From the NCBI GenBank assembly GCA_030710605.1, contig CP092886.1, positions 47,097,794-47,161,793 on the forward strand: a stretch of DNA of 64,000 nt, read 5' to 3'. Position numbers and translations under genes: made by a program. Under the pieces are notes generated by a model. That model did no database searches, had not been told where the DNA came from, and worked only from the letters and a program-made list of their open reading frames with translations. This document shows, piece by piece, positions 42,935-53,030 of this stretch (positions are counted from its first letter, which is position 1; every line of letters begins with the position of its first letter). Source of the stretch: Cordylochernes scorpioides. Its lineage: Eukaryota > Arthropoda > Arachnida > Pseudoscorpiones > Chernetidae.

Positions 42935-42970
42935 GGACGGGGTGACCCGGGCTTCGCCCCGGGATTGACC
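42935..42970 (-). mobile_element. Helitron-like 3' end
   Basis: On the minus strand, the hairpin CCCGGGGCGAAGCCCGGG lies about 10 bp before CCAGT (from ACTGG at 42934), a diverged Helitron CTRR-T terminus. The rest of the element is lost near the following gap. Confidence 0.55.
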
Positions 42971-43085
42971 CGTGTGCATATCTACCCGAGTGATATATAT
43001 TTAGATAAGATTTTTTTAAATAATTGTTTGTTATTAGCATTATCTATTTGTTTGCATCAGCATAATTTAATCCAATCTTTCATAG

Positions 43086-43185
43086 NNNNNNNNNNNNNNN
43101 NNNNNNNNNNNNNNNNNNNNNNNNNNNNNNNNNNNNNNNNNNNNNNNNNNNNNNNNNNNNNNNNNNNNNNNNNNNNNNNNNNNNN
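43086..43185. other. Assembly gap, 100 N
   Basis: Exactly 100 N. Translations across it are meaningless. Confidence 0.99.
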
Positions 43186-43599
43186 TATGTCTAAAATATT
43201 AGATAAGGTGGCTCCCCAGTTATTACCGCTCATTCCCAGCTTCAATAGTTTTGAATCCGAATAGATTTATTTAAGAAAGAGTTCCCACATTGCCGAACGC
43301 AGATTTTACTCTTGATCGCACAGATACTTCGCGTGCACGTTGCATTCTTGAAATAATTTTTGTTCAAAAAATGAATAGCTGCAAGAACCAAATATTATCC
43401 TTTTCATTTGGATACCTAAATATTTTAGCTTTGCAAATAATATATTAGCACTTATTTTTTCATTCTAAACCATTTTTTAGCTCAAATATTTATTTTTACA
43501 AATGAACCAATTCCCTGCTGTTCTTCTGCAAGATTGTTGTATTTGTAAGGAAAATTCTCCGGGTTGAATAGTTTCAATTTTCACCTACAGATCTACTTC

Positions 43600-43660
43600 T
43601 ATTTAGACTCATGGACAAAACGTTAGGAAGTTGTAGCATGTAATCTATGAGTGTAATTTC
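43600..43660 (-). mobile_element. Tc1-type MITE end
   Basis: ACTCATGGACAAAACG and TTAGGAAGTTGTAGCATG are the inverse of the right end of the MITE at 4685-4913. It lies just before satellite B. Confidence 0.5.
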
Positions 43661-43677
43661 AGGAAATATAATTCTTG

Positions 43678-45548
43678 GTATTCCGAGCAGTGAAGAGCTT
43701 CAATATGTGAGGTAGGTAGAGGCAGGTAACGTATTCCGAGCAGTAAGGAGCTCCAATATGTGGGGCAGGTAGAGGCAGTTAACGTATTCCGAGCAGTGAA
43801 GAGCTCCAATATATGGGGCAAGTAGAGGGAGGTAACATATTCCGAGCAGTGAAGAGCTCCAATATGTGGGGCAGGTAGAGGTAGGTAAACGTATTCCGAG
43901 CAGTGAAGAGCTTCAATATGTGAGGTAGGTAGAGGCAGGTAACGTATTCCGAGCAGTAAGGAGCTCCAATATGTGGGGCAGGTAGAGGCAGTTAACGTAT
44001 TCCGAGCAGTGAAGAGCTCCAATATATGGGGCAAGTAGAGGGAGGTAACATATTCCGAGCAGTGAAGAGCTCCAATATGTGGGGCAGGTAGAGGTAGGTA
44101 AACGTATTCCGAGCAGTGAAGAGCTTCAATATGTGAGGTAGGTAGAGGCAGGTAACGTATTCCGAGCAGTAAGGAGCTCCAATATGTGGGGCAGGTAGAG
44201 GCAGGTAACGTATCCCGAGCAGTGAAGAGCTCCAATATGTGGGGCAGGTAACGTATTCCGAGCAGTGAAGAGCGCCAATATATGGGGCAGTTAGAGGCAG
44301 GTAACATATTCCGAGCATTGAAGAGCTCCAATATGTGGGACAGGTAACGTATTCCGAGCAGTGAAGAGCTCCAATATATGGGGCAGTTAGAGGCAGGTAA
44401 CGTATTCCGAGCAGTGAAGAGCTCCAATATGTGGAGCAGGTAGAGGCAGGTAACGTATTCCGAGCAGTGAAGAGCTCCAATATATGGGGCAGGTAGAGGT
44501 AGGTAACGTATTCCGAGCAGTGAAGAGCTCCAATATGTGGGGCAGGTAGAGGCAGGTAACGTATTCCGAGCAGTGAAGAGCTCCAATATATGGGGCAAGT
44601 AGAGGGAGGTAACGTATTCCGAGCAGTGAAGAGCTCCAATATGTGGGGCAGGTAGAGGGAGGTAACGTATCCCGAGCAGTGAAGAGCTCCAATATGTGGG
44701 GCAGGTAGAGGGAGGTAACGTATTCCGAGCAGTGAAGAGCTCCAATATGTGGGGCAGGTAGAGGCAGGTAACGTATTCCGAGCAGTGAAGTGCTCCAATA
44801 TATGGGGCAGGTAACGTATTCCGAGCAGTGAAGAGCGCCAATATATGGGGCAGTTAGAGGCAGGTAACATATTCCGAGCATTGAAGAGCTCCAATATGTG
44901 GGACAGGTAACGTATTCCGAGCAGTGAAGAGCTCCAATATATGGGGCAGTTAGAGGCAGGTAACGTATTCCGAGCAGTGAAGAGCTCCAATATGTGGAGC
45001 AGGTAGAGGCAGGTAACGTATTCCGAGCAGTGAAGAGCTCCAATATATGGGGCAGGTAGAGGTAGGTAACGTATTCCGAGCAGTGAAGAGCTCCAATATG
45101 TGGGGCAGGTAGAGGCAGGTAACGTATTCCGAGCAGTGAAGAGCTCCAATATATGGGGCAAGTAGAGGGAGGTAACGTATTCCGAGCAGTGAAGAGCTCC
45201 AATATGTGGGGCAGGTAGAGGGAGGTAACGTATCCCGAGCAGTGAAGAGCTCCAATATGTGGGGCAGGTAGAGGGAGGTAACGTATTCCGAGCAGTGAAG
45301 AGCTCCAATATGTGGGGCAGGTAGAGGCAGGTAACGTATTCCGAGCATTGAAGAGCTCCAATATGTGGGACAAGTAGAGGCAGGTAACGTATTCCGAGCA
45401 GTGAAGAGCTCCAATATGTGCAGCAGGAAGAGGCAGGTAACCTTTTCCAAGCAGTGAAGAGCTCCAATATATGGGGCAGGAAGAGGCAGGTAACGTATTC
45501 CGAGCAGTGAAGTGCTCCAATATATGGGGCAGGTAGAGGCAGGTAACG
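43678..45548. repeat. Minisatellite B, 53-bp unit, about 36 copies
   Basis: The unit runs GTATTCCGAGCAGTGAAGAG, CTCCAATATGTGGGGCAGGT, AGAGGCAGGTAAC. Some units lack AGAGGCAGGT (43 bp). A four-unit 213-bp block repeats at 43678, 43891 and 44104. A 563-bp block repeats once (GCGCCA variant at 44272/44835, GTGGAGC at 44431/44994, TATCCCGAG at 44671/45234). The minus strand is open in all three frames for up to 529 codons because the unit has no stop in any minus frame and 53 is not a multiple of three. The predicted proteins are the same 53-residue repeat cycling through frames and are artefacts. Confidence 0.97.
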
Positions 45549-45614
45549 AGAGAGGAGCTTGCACAATGCACGACGATTCATTAGACCTCGGAATTATTAC
45601 CAAGAAATGTATCC

Positions 45615-45800
45615 ATTGACCTGAGATGTCGTCATTTCCGGCGCCCGGCTGTCATCTCGCCGCCAATAACGAGCTCCCTCCATTTCCCGTTCTCTGCGTG
45701 AGCCTCGTTATGACACCTCCGGCTGCCCTCGGACTGATTTCCCGCACGCTGCTTGGCGACAGTCGCTGGGACAACTCTGGGCAACAGCACATAGAAGAGC
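45615..45800. other. GC-rich island, candidate regulatory element
   Basis: Unique GC-rich sequence (CCGGCGCCCGGCTGTCATCT, GCCGCCAATAACGAGCTCCC, CCGCACGCTGCTTGGCGAC), with CAATAA and TCGTTATGAC as Hox-like sites. Frames on both strands lack recognisable domains. Confidence 0.4.
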
Positions 45801-45823
45801 AAGCTGACACTACCGACAATAAT

Positions 45824-46037
45824 TACATTGATGGACAAAACTTGATGAATTTGTACCTTTTAGCATGTATATAGGGATTCACAGAAAATAACTCTGAAAG
45901 ATATTTGATACACAGAGACCTTTACACGATACACACGATATAACCAAGTGAAACAAAACTGCCTCTGTCTCCTAAAAAAATAGACAACCGACGATATCAA
46001 AGTCTTTTCACTTCCTTAAGTTTTGTCCAAGGGTGTA
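45824..46037. mobile_element. Tc1-type MITE
   Basis: TACATTGATGGACAAAACTT on the left, CCTTAAGTTTTGTCCAAGGG followed by TGTA on the right, and ATAACTCTGAAAGATATTTG inside, all shared with the other MITE copies. About 214 bp, non-coding. Confidence 0.65.
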
Positions 46038-47477
46038 CATGGAATATGTAGTTGACTTGACCTTGTTAAATATCGGTGTTCTGTCAATCGAAATAATAAT
46101 TGATCGACTTTATTTTCGCAACACAAATCAGAAGGGAAATAACTAAACTTAATTGATCAAACTCGTTGTTAAGATTCCTAGTTGGGTAATTGAGGAGAGA
46201 GATTCCCGTCCTGATAAAGCAGGGGAACAGACTATTCGCACTATTTACAACTACACTCGGGTCGTGGAATAAAGAAATCTTATAGATCGTTTGGTGAAAT
46301 CTGTGGTTGGTATACTTTATGATTGGCTGCAATTTTTTAAATTGAAATGGAAAAACTTACAATATACAATGAACCATGAAAATAATATTTTCGTTGGACA
46401 ACTTTAAATAATCGTGAATGAAATTTTATTTTCGAACTTCAATATTTTCGTATATTTTATATACACAGGGTTAAATCAGAGATTTAAATATTTCGAAATC
46501 AAAATAAGAATTGTTCTATCATTTTTTAAAACAAGTTCTAAGTTAAAACTTTCAAATATCAAATATCTTTCAGAGTTATTGTCTGAATCCCGATATACCT
46601 TCTAAAAAGTACAACTTCCTTAAGTTTTGTCAATGTGTGTTTTCATCCTGTGAGAATCGAACTCTTCACGAAACTTTATCTACGCGCCTTTAGAAGATTT
46701 TCAAGAATAGCTCTATAATATCAAGATGCCCCTTGAACATGGGGTAATTTGAAATTCGAATGGTTCCTTTGTATTAGGCTCTTGCTGTCCATTCTGTGTC
46801 AAGTGTCCTTGTGGAGGAGCATGGCATCTGCAGTACGGCATGTCAAGTTATATTTAGGGATATTTGTCTTCTTTGAATTTATGTGCGAAAAATAATTACG
46901 TATTCTTAACTTACTTCTATTGATATATTCAAATTATATTTGGTCTTAATATTATATGCGAGAGAGATAAATCAATTTCATTTGTCTTTCCTTTTGTTAT
47001 CATCAATGTTTGTTTACTTTAGCGTATTTGTTTTAGCATAGCATTGTATCAGTATTTATATGAATTTTCAAAGTTAGAAATAAAGCCATTTTTATCAAAG
47101 TATCCTAAGATTTAACCAAACGAAATCAATTCAGATTAAATTCTTTATTTCAATCATGTTCCACCTTATGTAACATATTTTTATATTTTGGGATAATATT
47201 TATACCATGGTTCACAGTTGTCAACTGCATTTTTGAAAGAAATGGAAATTTGGAATGATTACATAACAAACAGAAAAGCTGATATATTTGATAGATGCAG
47301 GCAGATGAAAAAAATTACAGTTAAAACGATTTGAATATAATTTAATTCAACCAATATACTATATTTAATTTTCCATCTAATGTTTTCATTCGTTGAATAA
47401 TGTAAATAACTTATGTAAATAAACTTTTCTCCTTGTTTGGCGCAAGTATCCCTTGCAGGATATAGCGCTTTGGAAAT
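46038..47477. other. AT-rich interval with one MITE end
   Basis: 46555-46640 carries the MITE right end (CAGAGTTATTGTCTGAATCC, TTAAGTTTTGTCAATGTG). It is followed by GTGAGAATCGAACTC at 46650-46665, a B-box-like inverse that may be a tRNA-derived scrap. No gene found. Confidence 0.5.
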
Positions 47478-47630
47478 AAAATAATTGTAATTGTAATTGG
47501 AATTGTAAATGTAATTGTAATTGTAATTGTAATTGTAATAATTGTAATTGTAATTGTAATTGGAATTGGAATTGGAATTGTAATTGTAATTGGAATTGGA
47601 ATTGTAATTGGAATTGGAATTGCATTTGTA
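47478..47630. repeat. (AATTGT/AATTGG)n microsatellite
   Basis: About 150 bp of hexamers AATTGT and AATTGG. The minus-strand Asn/Tyr/Ser-rich frames across it are products of the repeat. Confidence 0.95.
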
Positions 47631-47649
47631 ATATTTATTTTTTCTGAAG

Positions 47650-47760
47650 ATAGAGGTTGCCTGGCCGGCATTCATATTTCTGTGAAAAATGTGTCTAAAG
47701 TGTAAAAAAGACTAAAAAAAAAAGTATCTATTTTTCACAGAAATATATTTAATTTGTTAC
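47650..47760 (+). repeat. Hairpin repeat, copy 1
   Basis: GATAGAGGTTGCCTGGCCGG, CATTCATATTTCTGTG, AAAAATG...TATTTTTCACAGAAATAT fold as arms of about 18 bp. The same leader and hairpin layout recurs at 48645-48765. Confidence 0.7.
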
Positions 47761-47764
47761 AATA

Positions 47765-48405
47765 AATTTCTGTCAATAAGTTTCTTCATTACATAAATCA
47801 TAAAATATTATCTCTACAGACCTTACTGCGATGATTATTGAATGAGAGGGCTTTGCTCATCAGTGGGGAACCCTCTCAGCGGTTTCGCCAAATTAATATC
47901 CAGATCGTTCTACTATTGTATTGGATTTGTTTTCTTGTGTACCCTAAATTTACTAAAAAAAAACATCTTAGGGGTGTTTAGGAGAAACATATGAAGATAA
48001 GTTTATAGGTCTGTTGAGGTGAATACATAAAATTTCAAGAAATTGAATCGAGCGAAGCTCTTCCGCAAATATGGCTTCATAACAAACCTATATATAAGAA
48101 AATTACATTTATAAATTTAATTGTCATCTATCGTTAAAATTTGTAACACAAAATTTCTGGCAATGAGTTCTTACAATTTTATGTATGCACCTCTACAGAG
48201 ACCCCTACAAGCTTATGTCTATAGGTTCCCTAAACAGCCCTGAGCCGTCTTCCCTGGTATATAAGAAAACCAACCTACTACCATAATAGAGCGGTCTGGA
48301 GATTAATTTGGCGAAACCGCTGAGAGGGTTACCACTGATGAGCCAAGCCGTAAGGTCTGTAGAGATAATATTTGATGATTTATGTAAAAAAGAAACACAT
48401 TGCCC
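47765..48405. mobile_element. Long foldback element
   Basis: The left arm (GTTTCTTCATTACATAAATC, ATTATCTCTACAGACCTTAC, AACCCTCTCAGCGGTTTCGC, CAAATTAATATCCAGA) is mirrored on the right (TCTGGAGATTAATTTGGCGA, AACCGCTGAGAGGGTT, GTAAGGTCTGTAGAGATAAT, GATGATTTATGTAA...AAGAAAC). Arms are about 170 bp around a loop of about 250 bp. The core is shared with 6005-6205 and 58170-58385. No coding region. Confidence 0.85.
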
Positions 48406-48644
48406 ATTGTTATAAATTTTAACGATATATGGCAATTGAATTTGTAGATATACTATATATATTTACCATTTGATTTCATTAAGCATTACCACGAAAGGTC
48501 TATTTGAAAAATTGTAGGGTAATAAAAAATATATTTAAAAAATATTAACCAATCAAATTTAATTATTAACCTTGCACAAATGTTTTGAATAGCTTATATA
48601 TATTGAAAAAAATCCTCAGCTACCTACATGTAAATTATCGTAAA

Positions 48645-48765
48645 GATAGAGGCTGCCTGGCCGGCATTCATATTTATATGAAAAATAGACACTTCGGCCA
48701 GTTGGAGTTTTTTATGGCCGAAGTGTCTATTTTTCATATAAATACATGTAAATTGTACAAATTAT
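48645..48765 (+). repeat. Hairpin repeat, copy 2
   Basis: GATAGAGGCTGCCTGGCCGG and CATTCATATTTATATG, then ATGAAAAATAGACACTTCGG with CCA mirrored by TGGCCGAAGTGTCTATTTTT. The arms of about 30 bp are perfect around a loop of about 15 bp. Same family and orientation as 47650-47760. Confidence 0.85.
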
Positions 48766-48829
48766 TCATTCTGCGTTTTGAGGATTAAAAGAAAAATAAA
48801 CTCATATTTTTTTACATAAATATCACATT

Positions 48830-49130
48830 TGTACTATTTTTTCACATTGTGTCGCGGTGTCACGCAATTCTGGCCTTAACTACCCGTTTCATGGTTTTTC
48901 AGGATGACTGAATGACCAATTTTTTGGTCGTTGAGGTACAGCTTGCACCACGCTGATGAGGGCCAACAGCCCGAAACGCGTCCGTGGTTAGTTTTTCTTG
49001 ATTAATCAAGAATGGGAATTTGGCCAATTCTGGAATAATTAAAAATCAACGAGAATAGTTTATATTTATTCCGATAGATGGCGCAAGCCATCAGCAACTT
49101 TCAAGTTGCACGATAAGGAGATGCCTTTTT
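48830..49130 (-). repeat. R1-family, near-complete copy
   Basis: From left: CACGCAATTCTGGCC, CCAATTTTTTGGTCGTTGAG, GTACAGCTTGCACCACGCTG, GAGGGCCAACAGCCCGAAAC, GCGTCCGTGGTTAG, then the arm GGCGCAAGCCATCAGCAACT and CACGATAAGGAGATGCC. It links the R1 core to the foldback arms at 41-242. Confidence 0.9.
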
Positions 49131-49189
49131 TTTTAACATAATTTTTTATGATTTCAATATAAATATGTGCGATACATGAAAAATGAATT

Positions 49190-49258
49190 ATTTGCCTGAA
49201 TCCCGATATACATGCTAAAAGACATAACTTCCTTGTTTTATCCATAAATGTATATCGA
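49190..49258 (+). mobile_element. Tc1-type MITE end
   Basis: TGCCTGAATCCCGATATACA, TGCTAAAAGACATAACTTCC, TTGTTTTATCCATAAATGTA: the right end of the MITE family. Confidence 0.6.
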
Positions 49259-49689
49259 TATAAAATATAATTTACGTTTTTGGCGGTTAAACTTCACTTT
49301 TACTTCCTCCTCTGTCAACTGTGTACTGTTGCCCTTGTTGAATTAGTTGTAAAGCGTTGCCCATCAGTAATTATTATTATGTAGAGTAAAGGAGAAACAT
49401 AATAAGTAAAACACGTTTATATTATTCTTTATGAGGTGAATATTCTGAATGTATCAATAAATATTTTAAATGTGTAACGGCAAGATTTAGCAACGGAACA
49501 AAGCTCATAAATCGGCTTTGACACGTCATTGGCTTTTCAAAAAAATAAACAAAAAAAAAAAACAACTGAGGTAACTACCCAGATATTATTCAATCAAAAA
49601 GAATAAAGTAATAGAATAACCTAAAAAGTGAACTTTATATATACAGTATATGTTATATTAAAATATTATATATATTTTATTTAGAATTA

Positions 49690-50000
49690 TATATCATAGA
49701 ATCAAATATTCTGTTAAATCGACCGCCAGAGGTCACGCTTTGCATATAAAAACTCGTTGTTTTTTCCCGTTGGCCAGCTAAAAACTTTTGTACATTATGT
49801 AAATAAGCTTTTCATTTTTTTTATTCTTACGCCTTAAGCCAGGCAGTACTTACTTCAAATTATGTTTTGCATATATTTCTTGGCACAAATAAAGGAATCT
49901 CTGATCAAGACTTTATATTTTTCAAGATTATTATTCAACCACGACTGCACCACCATAGCTTAATTCTCAAGATAACCAAAATCAAGATAATCGCAACAAT
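49690..50000 (+). repeat. LTR-like repeat (TATATAAA family), copy 2
   Basis: TTCTGTTAAATCGACCGCCA, CATATAAAAACTCGTTG, CCCGTTGGCCAGCTAAAAAC, TTTTGTACATTATGTAAATA. Its downstream part (CGCCTTAAGCCAGGCAGTAC, TCAAATTAT, CACGACTGCACCACCATA) also matches 62950-63080, so the family is at least 300 bp long. Confidence 0.6.
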
Positions 50001-50084
50001 TCCAAAATCAAACAGAAAAAAAAAATATATTTTTTAAATTTATATAATATATATATATATTGATTTAAAAAGGCATATATTGGA

Positions 50085-50235
50085 TCAAAATATCATTTAT
50101 TTTACCAATATTTCAGTTGGCTGAACGCCAACCTTTATCAAGGTGTTATAACATATTTAATGTGTGTCATTGGCGTTCAGCCAACTGAAATATTGGTATA
50201 ATAAATGATATTTTGATCCAATATATGCCTTTGTA
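50085..50235. mobile_element. Foldback element, 65-bp arms
   Basis: AAAGGCATATATTGGATCAA, AATATCATTTAT, CCAATATTTCAGTTGGCTGA, ACGCCAA is mirrored precisely to ATATATGCCTTT, with a loop around TTTATCAAGGTG. A related element with one arm lies at 63445-63545. Confidence 0.85.
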
Positions 50236-50267
50236 ATTAAATATTTATTTATCGATTGCTCTATTTT

Positions 50268-50405
50268 CAAAAATATATATCCTTATATCTATAAAAATGA
50301 ATTTCAAAATCGATGTTTGTTATCGCGTAGCGCAATTTTCAAAAATATATATCCTTATATCTATAAAAATGAATTTCAAAATCGATGTTTGTTATCGCGT
50401 AGCGC
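50268..50405 (+). repeat. 69-bp direct duplication at a Helitron start
   Basis: Two consecutive copies of ATTTTCAAAAATATATATCC, TTATATCTATAAAAATGAAT, TTCAAAATCGATGTTTGTTA, TCGCGTAGCGCA. The second continues into Helitron-like sequence. Confidence 0.9.
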
Positions 50406-51410
50406 AAAATCTACTGATTCAATCATTATGAAATTTCGCATGTAGGTAGCTGAAGATTTCGTTTAACATATAGGCTATTAAAAAAACTAAAAAAGTTAAT
50501 GTGATTTTTTTTAAAATAAAAAACCAACAAGCGATAGTTCCAGCCTTTTACCGCTTGGCGCCGCACTGGTCGCGACGATAAATGAATTTGATTGGTTAAT
50601 AATTAACACGTGGTTTGTTTACATGTTGAATGTTAGTTTGTTCACACGATGAATGTTTTTAAAAGGTAAGATTATCCAATCGCCGTGAAACTTTAGGAAG
50701 TTATATTTACTATACTACTGGGAAGATTTCTGGTTTGAATTCGATTTGAAATAAATATTCTTTGCAATTTTATTTGCAAATTTTCTACTTTCACTCGCAA
50801 GCAGCGCCTCTCGCGGCTTCTGGTGAAATTACAATTATAAATTGTAAAAATGCTAAAATGTGTTCCAAGTATAATAAATTTAATTAGAAATATAGTAATA
50901 TAATATTCCAAAGACGTTGTAAAAAATCTTGGCATTTCAATATTAATATATATTTAAAGAAAATATTGTAACGCTTTTGTATTAAATGTTAAAATATATG
51001 TTTACATTGTTAATTTAATTTGTTGTTGTTTTATAATAATGAAGATGCAAATTACATTGTTTTTGTTGTTGTTTATTATCGTTTGTTTATATAAAAAAAA
51101 ATACATTGTATGTGATGATGATAACAAAAATGAATTTTTAAATTAATATACATAATTCATTGAAAAAAAAAGAAATAATTAATTATAAAATCCACAAACG
51201 TGACAATATCTTATTTAAAAATTAATAAATGTTTTAAAAAAAATTATGTTTCAAAAATATATTCAAACGCATATAACAATATTTATATACGTTTATAAAT
51301 CTATATATAGGTGGATTGGATGTTTTCTAGAATCGTTTTAACAAATGTTCGTTAGGCAAACTTTTATTCGGGTAAAAACCGGGCGAAACCGGGTACATTC
51401 GCTGAATACA
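50406..51410 (+). mobile_element. Non-autonomous Helitron
   Basis: Shared with 25515-26062: CCAATCGCCGTGAAACTTTA, CTACTGGGAAGATTTC and CACTCGCAAGCAGCGCC. The end reads ATCGTTTTAACAAATGTTCG, TTAGGCAAAC and the hairpin ACCGGGCGAAACCGGGTACA at about 51375. The final CTAG is lost. Confidence 0.7.
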
Positions 51411-51559
51411 GTTATTTACAAATGTTCGTTTGTGGCAAGATACTATTCCTTCAACTTCAAATTACCGAGTGGACCAATTAATATTGATTTTATTCAATTT
51501 ATCGAGTATTTTTAAAGGGGCCTGGAAAAAATTCAAATTATCGAGAGTATAGACAAGTG

Positions 51560-51660
51560 TAGATTCAATATAGGGATTGGATGTTTGCTAGAATCGTTTT
51601 AACAAATGTTCGTAGGCAAACTTTTACTAGGATAAAACCGGCGAAGCCGGGAACATATAT
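51560..51660 (+). mobile_element. Helitron 3' end fragment
   Basis: GATGTTTGCTAGAATCGTTT, AACAAATGTTCGTAGGCAAA, then ACCGGCGAAGCCGG. It repeats the end of the copy just upstream, so it is a separate short copy. Confidence 0.7.
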
Positions 51661-51663
51661 ATA

Positions 51664-52240
51664 TGTGGTATTTCGGTGGTCTGGTCTATTGTATTGAGTC
51701 GTGGGGAAAGATGATGATTGCGCAGTCGTGATGGTGGTGAGTGGTAAAGCACACAGAGACGAATCACAGGGGAACCCGAGGCATCAGAGAGAGGGAAAAC
51801 GCAGAGACCAAGTTGCGGCCGGCGGGTCACTTACTAACGATCTGTCTGCTACTGCTGTATGCTATCTTGCGTCTGCTGAACTGACTGACTGACTTAGAGA
51901 AAATAAGGATAACCCGGGCCCCTGGAGCGCAAGAAACGCCAACTGCCCGGAAACTGACTGACTGCGGGTCAAGCCCTTTTTATATGCTCAAAAATTACGT
52001 CACCGGCCGTCTGGCGCCGTGGCGTCGAGGCGGTTGACCTCATTGGCTGCGGGTAAGCCCTGTTACGTCATTGGACGTTTGGTGCCATGGCGTCGGGACG
52101 ATTGACCTTATTTGGCTGCGGGTAAGCCCTGACGTCATTGGACGTCTGGCGCCGCAGTGTCGCGACGGTTGACCTCATGTTTTTGGGGTAAGCCCTTTTG
52201 GTTTCTACGTTCCCTCTAGATGTACCTCTTTATTTAATTG
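51664..52240 (-). promoter_or_regulatory. Promoter-like segment with triplicated CRE/CCAAT unit (possible solo LTR)
   Basis: GC-rich. On the minus strand, from high to low coordinates, come three about 68-bp units (about 52205-51990), each with GACGTCA/TACGTCA (CRE) directly beside CCAAT (ATTGG on the plus strand) and a GGCGCCA block. GCATATAAAAAGGGC (TATA, about 51973-51986) follows, and TCAGTCAGTTT (arthropod-type initiator) lies about 25-29 bp downstream near 51951-51961. The transcript would then run through AGACAGATC...GTAAGT (a splice-donor-like site near 51833). Ends compatible with TG...CA and an old Helitron next door make a solo LTR equally possible. I see no coding exon downstream. 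Confidence 0.5.
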
Positions 52241-52725
52241 AACACTCAAAAACGATACATACAAAGTTAAATTGATTAAAGGAGGATTGGGTACCATGAT
52301 TAAAGGTCCATATTAGAGTAGGGGTGTAAGAAGAGGTGGTGAGTATTTACACAGGTGTTTATGATTTTTAAATTACCACATATATGTTTGTCGGCTATGC
52401 ACCCCTCAATATGTAACTAATCTCGCTGAAATTTGAACAGGACAGAGAGTTAAATCTGGAAGAGTTTTTTGTCCCCCTTTAACCAAGAAAAATTATAATT
52501 AACCAGGTACTGAGCAACAATATTTTTTTAGTCAGAAATGATGAAGACAATATTGCTGTATCATGCTTGATTGACATAAACAAAATTCTTTAGGGGGATA
52601 TTCACTAAAACAGACCACAGGCGAAGCCAAATAATAATTTTCAGTAGTCAGGTACAAAATTCTACCTGCGAAACATTCACTCGAGCAGAAGACACACGAA
52701 GCCAGGTCATCTCTATATATAAAAT
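52241..52725. other. Interval with Helitron-like scraps
   Basis: ACAGGCGAAGCCAAATAA and ACACGAAGCCAGG near 52620-52710 look like decayed Helitron hairpins. No gene. Confidence 0.4.
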
Positions 52726-52767
52726 ATCATTTCTTGGCCTTTTGGCTCAGATCATGTAGTTTATCTC
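52726..52767 (+). ncRNA. U2 snRNA 5' fragment (pseudogene)
   Basis: ATCATTTCTTGGCCTTTTGG then CTCAGATCATGTAGTTTATC closely follows the U2 5' end, with its characteristic TCGGCCTTTTGGCTAAGATCA. About 42 nt match with several substitutions, then similarity stops. Too short and diverged to be functional. Confidence 0.75.
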
Positions 52768-52964
52768 TAGATATTTTTATTTATATATATCTTCTTTAAA
52801 ATATATTCAGTAGAGAGAGTGGATATGTTTGCTCGAAAAATATATTTTATATATTATATAAATATATAACGTAACGAATATTATTATCATTATTATCATA
52901 ATATTCTGTGTGTTCCGGAATATTATTATCTCTCAATTATCAATAATAAATATATTATCAATAA

Positions 52965-53030
52965 TATTCGTTAGGCAAACTTCCACTCGGATAAAACCCG
53001 GGCGAAGCCGGGTACACATCCGCTAGTATA
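52965..53030 (+). mobile_element. Helitron 3' terminus, intact
   Basis: TTCGTTAGGCAAACTTCCAC, TCGGATAAAA, the hairpin CCCGGGCGAAGCCGGG and ACACATCCG, ending in CTAG followed by T: the canonical hairpin plus CTRR-T terminus. The best-preserved end of this family in the window. Confidence 0.85.

Noticed and set aside
43645-45603. Long minus-strand ORFs (up to 529 codons) as a repetitive protein gene
   Set aside because: They lie exactly on the 53-bp satellite, occur in all three frames at once, and encode the same repeat cycling through frames. This is a property of a stop-free repeat, not of selection.
47259-47675. Asn/Tyr/Ser-rich or Ile/Thr/Pro-rich proteins
   Set aside because: They are the three-frame translation of an AATTGT/AATTGG microsatellite.
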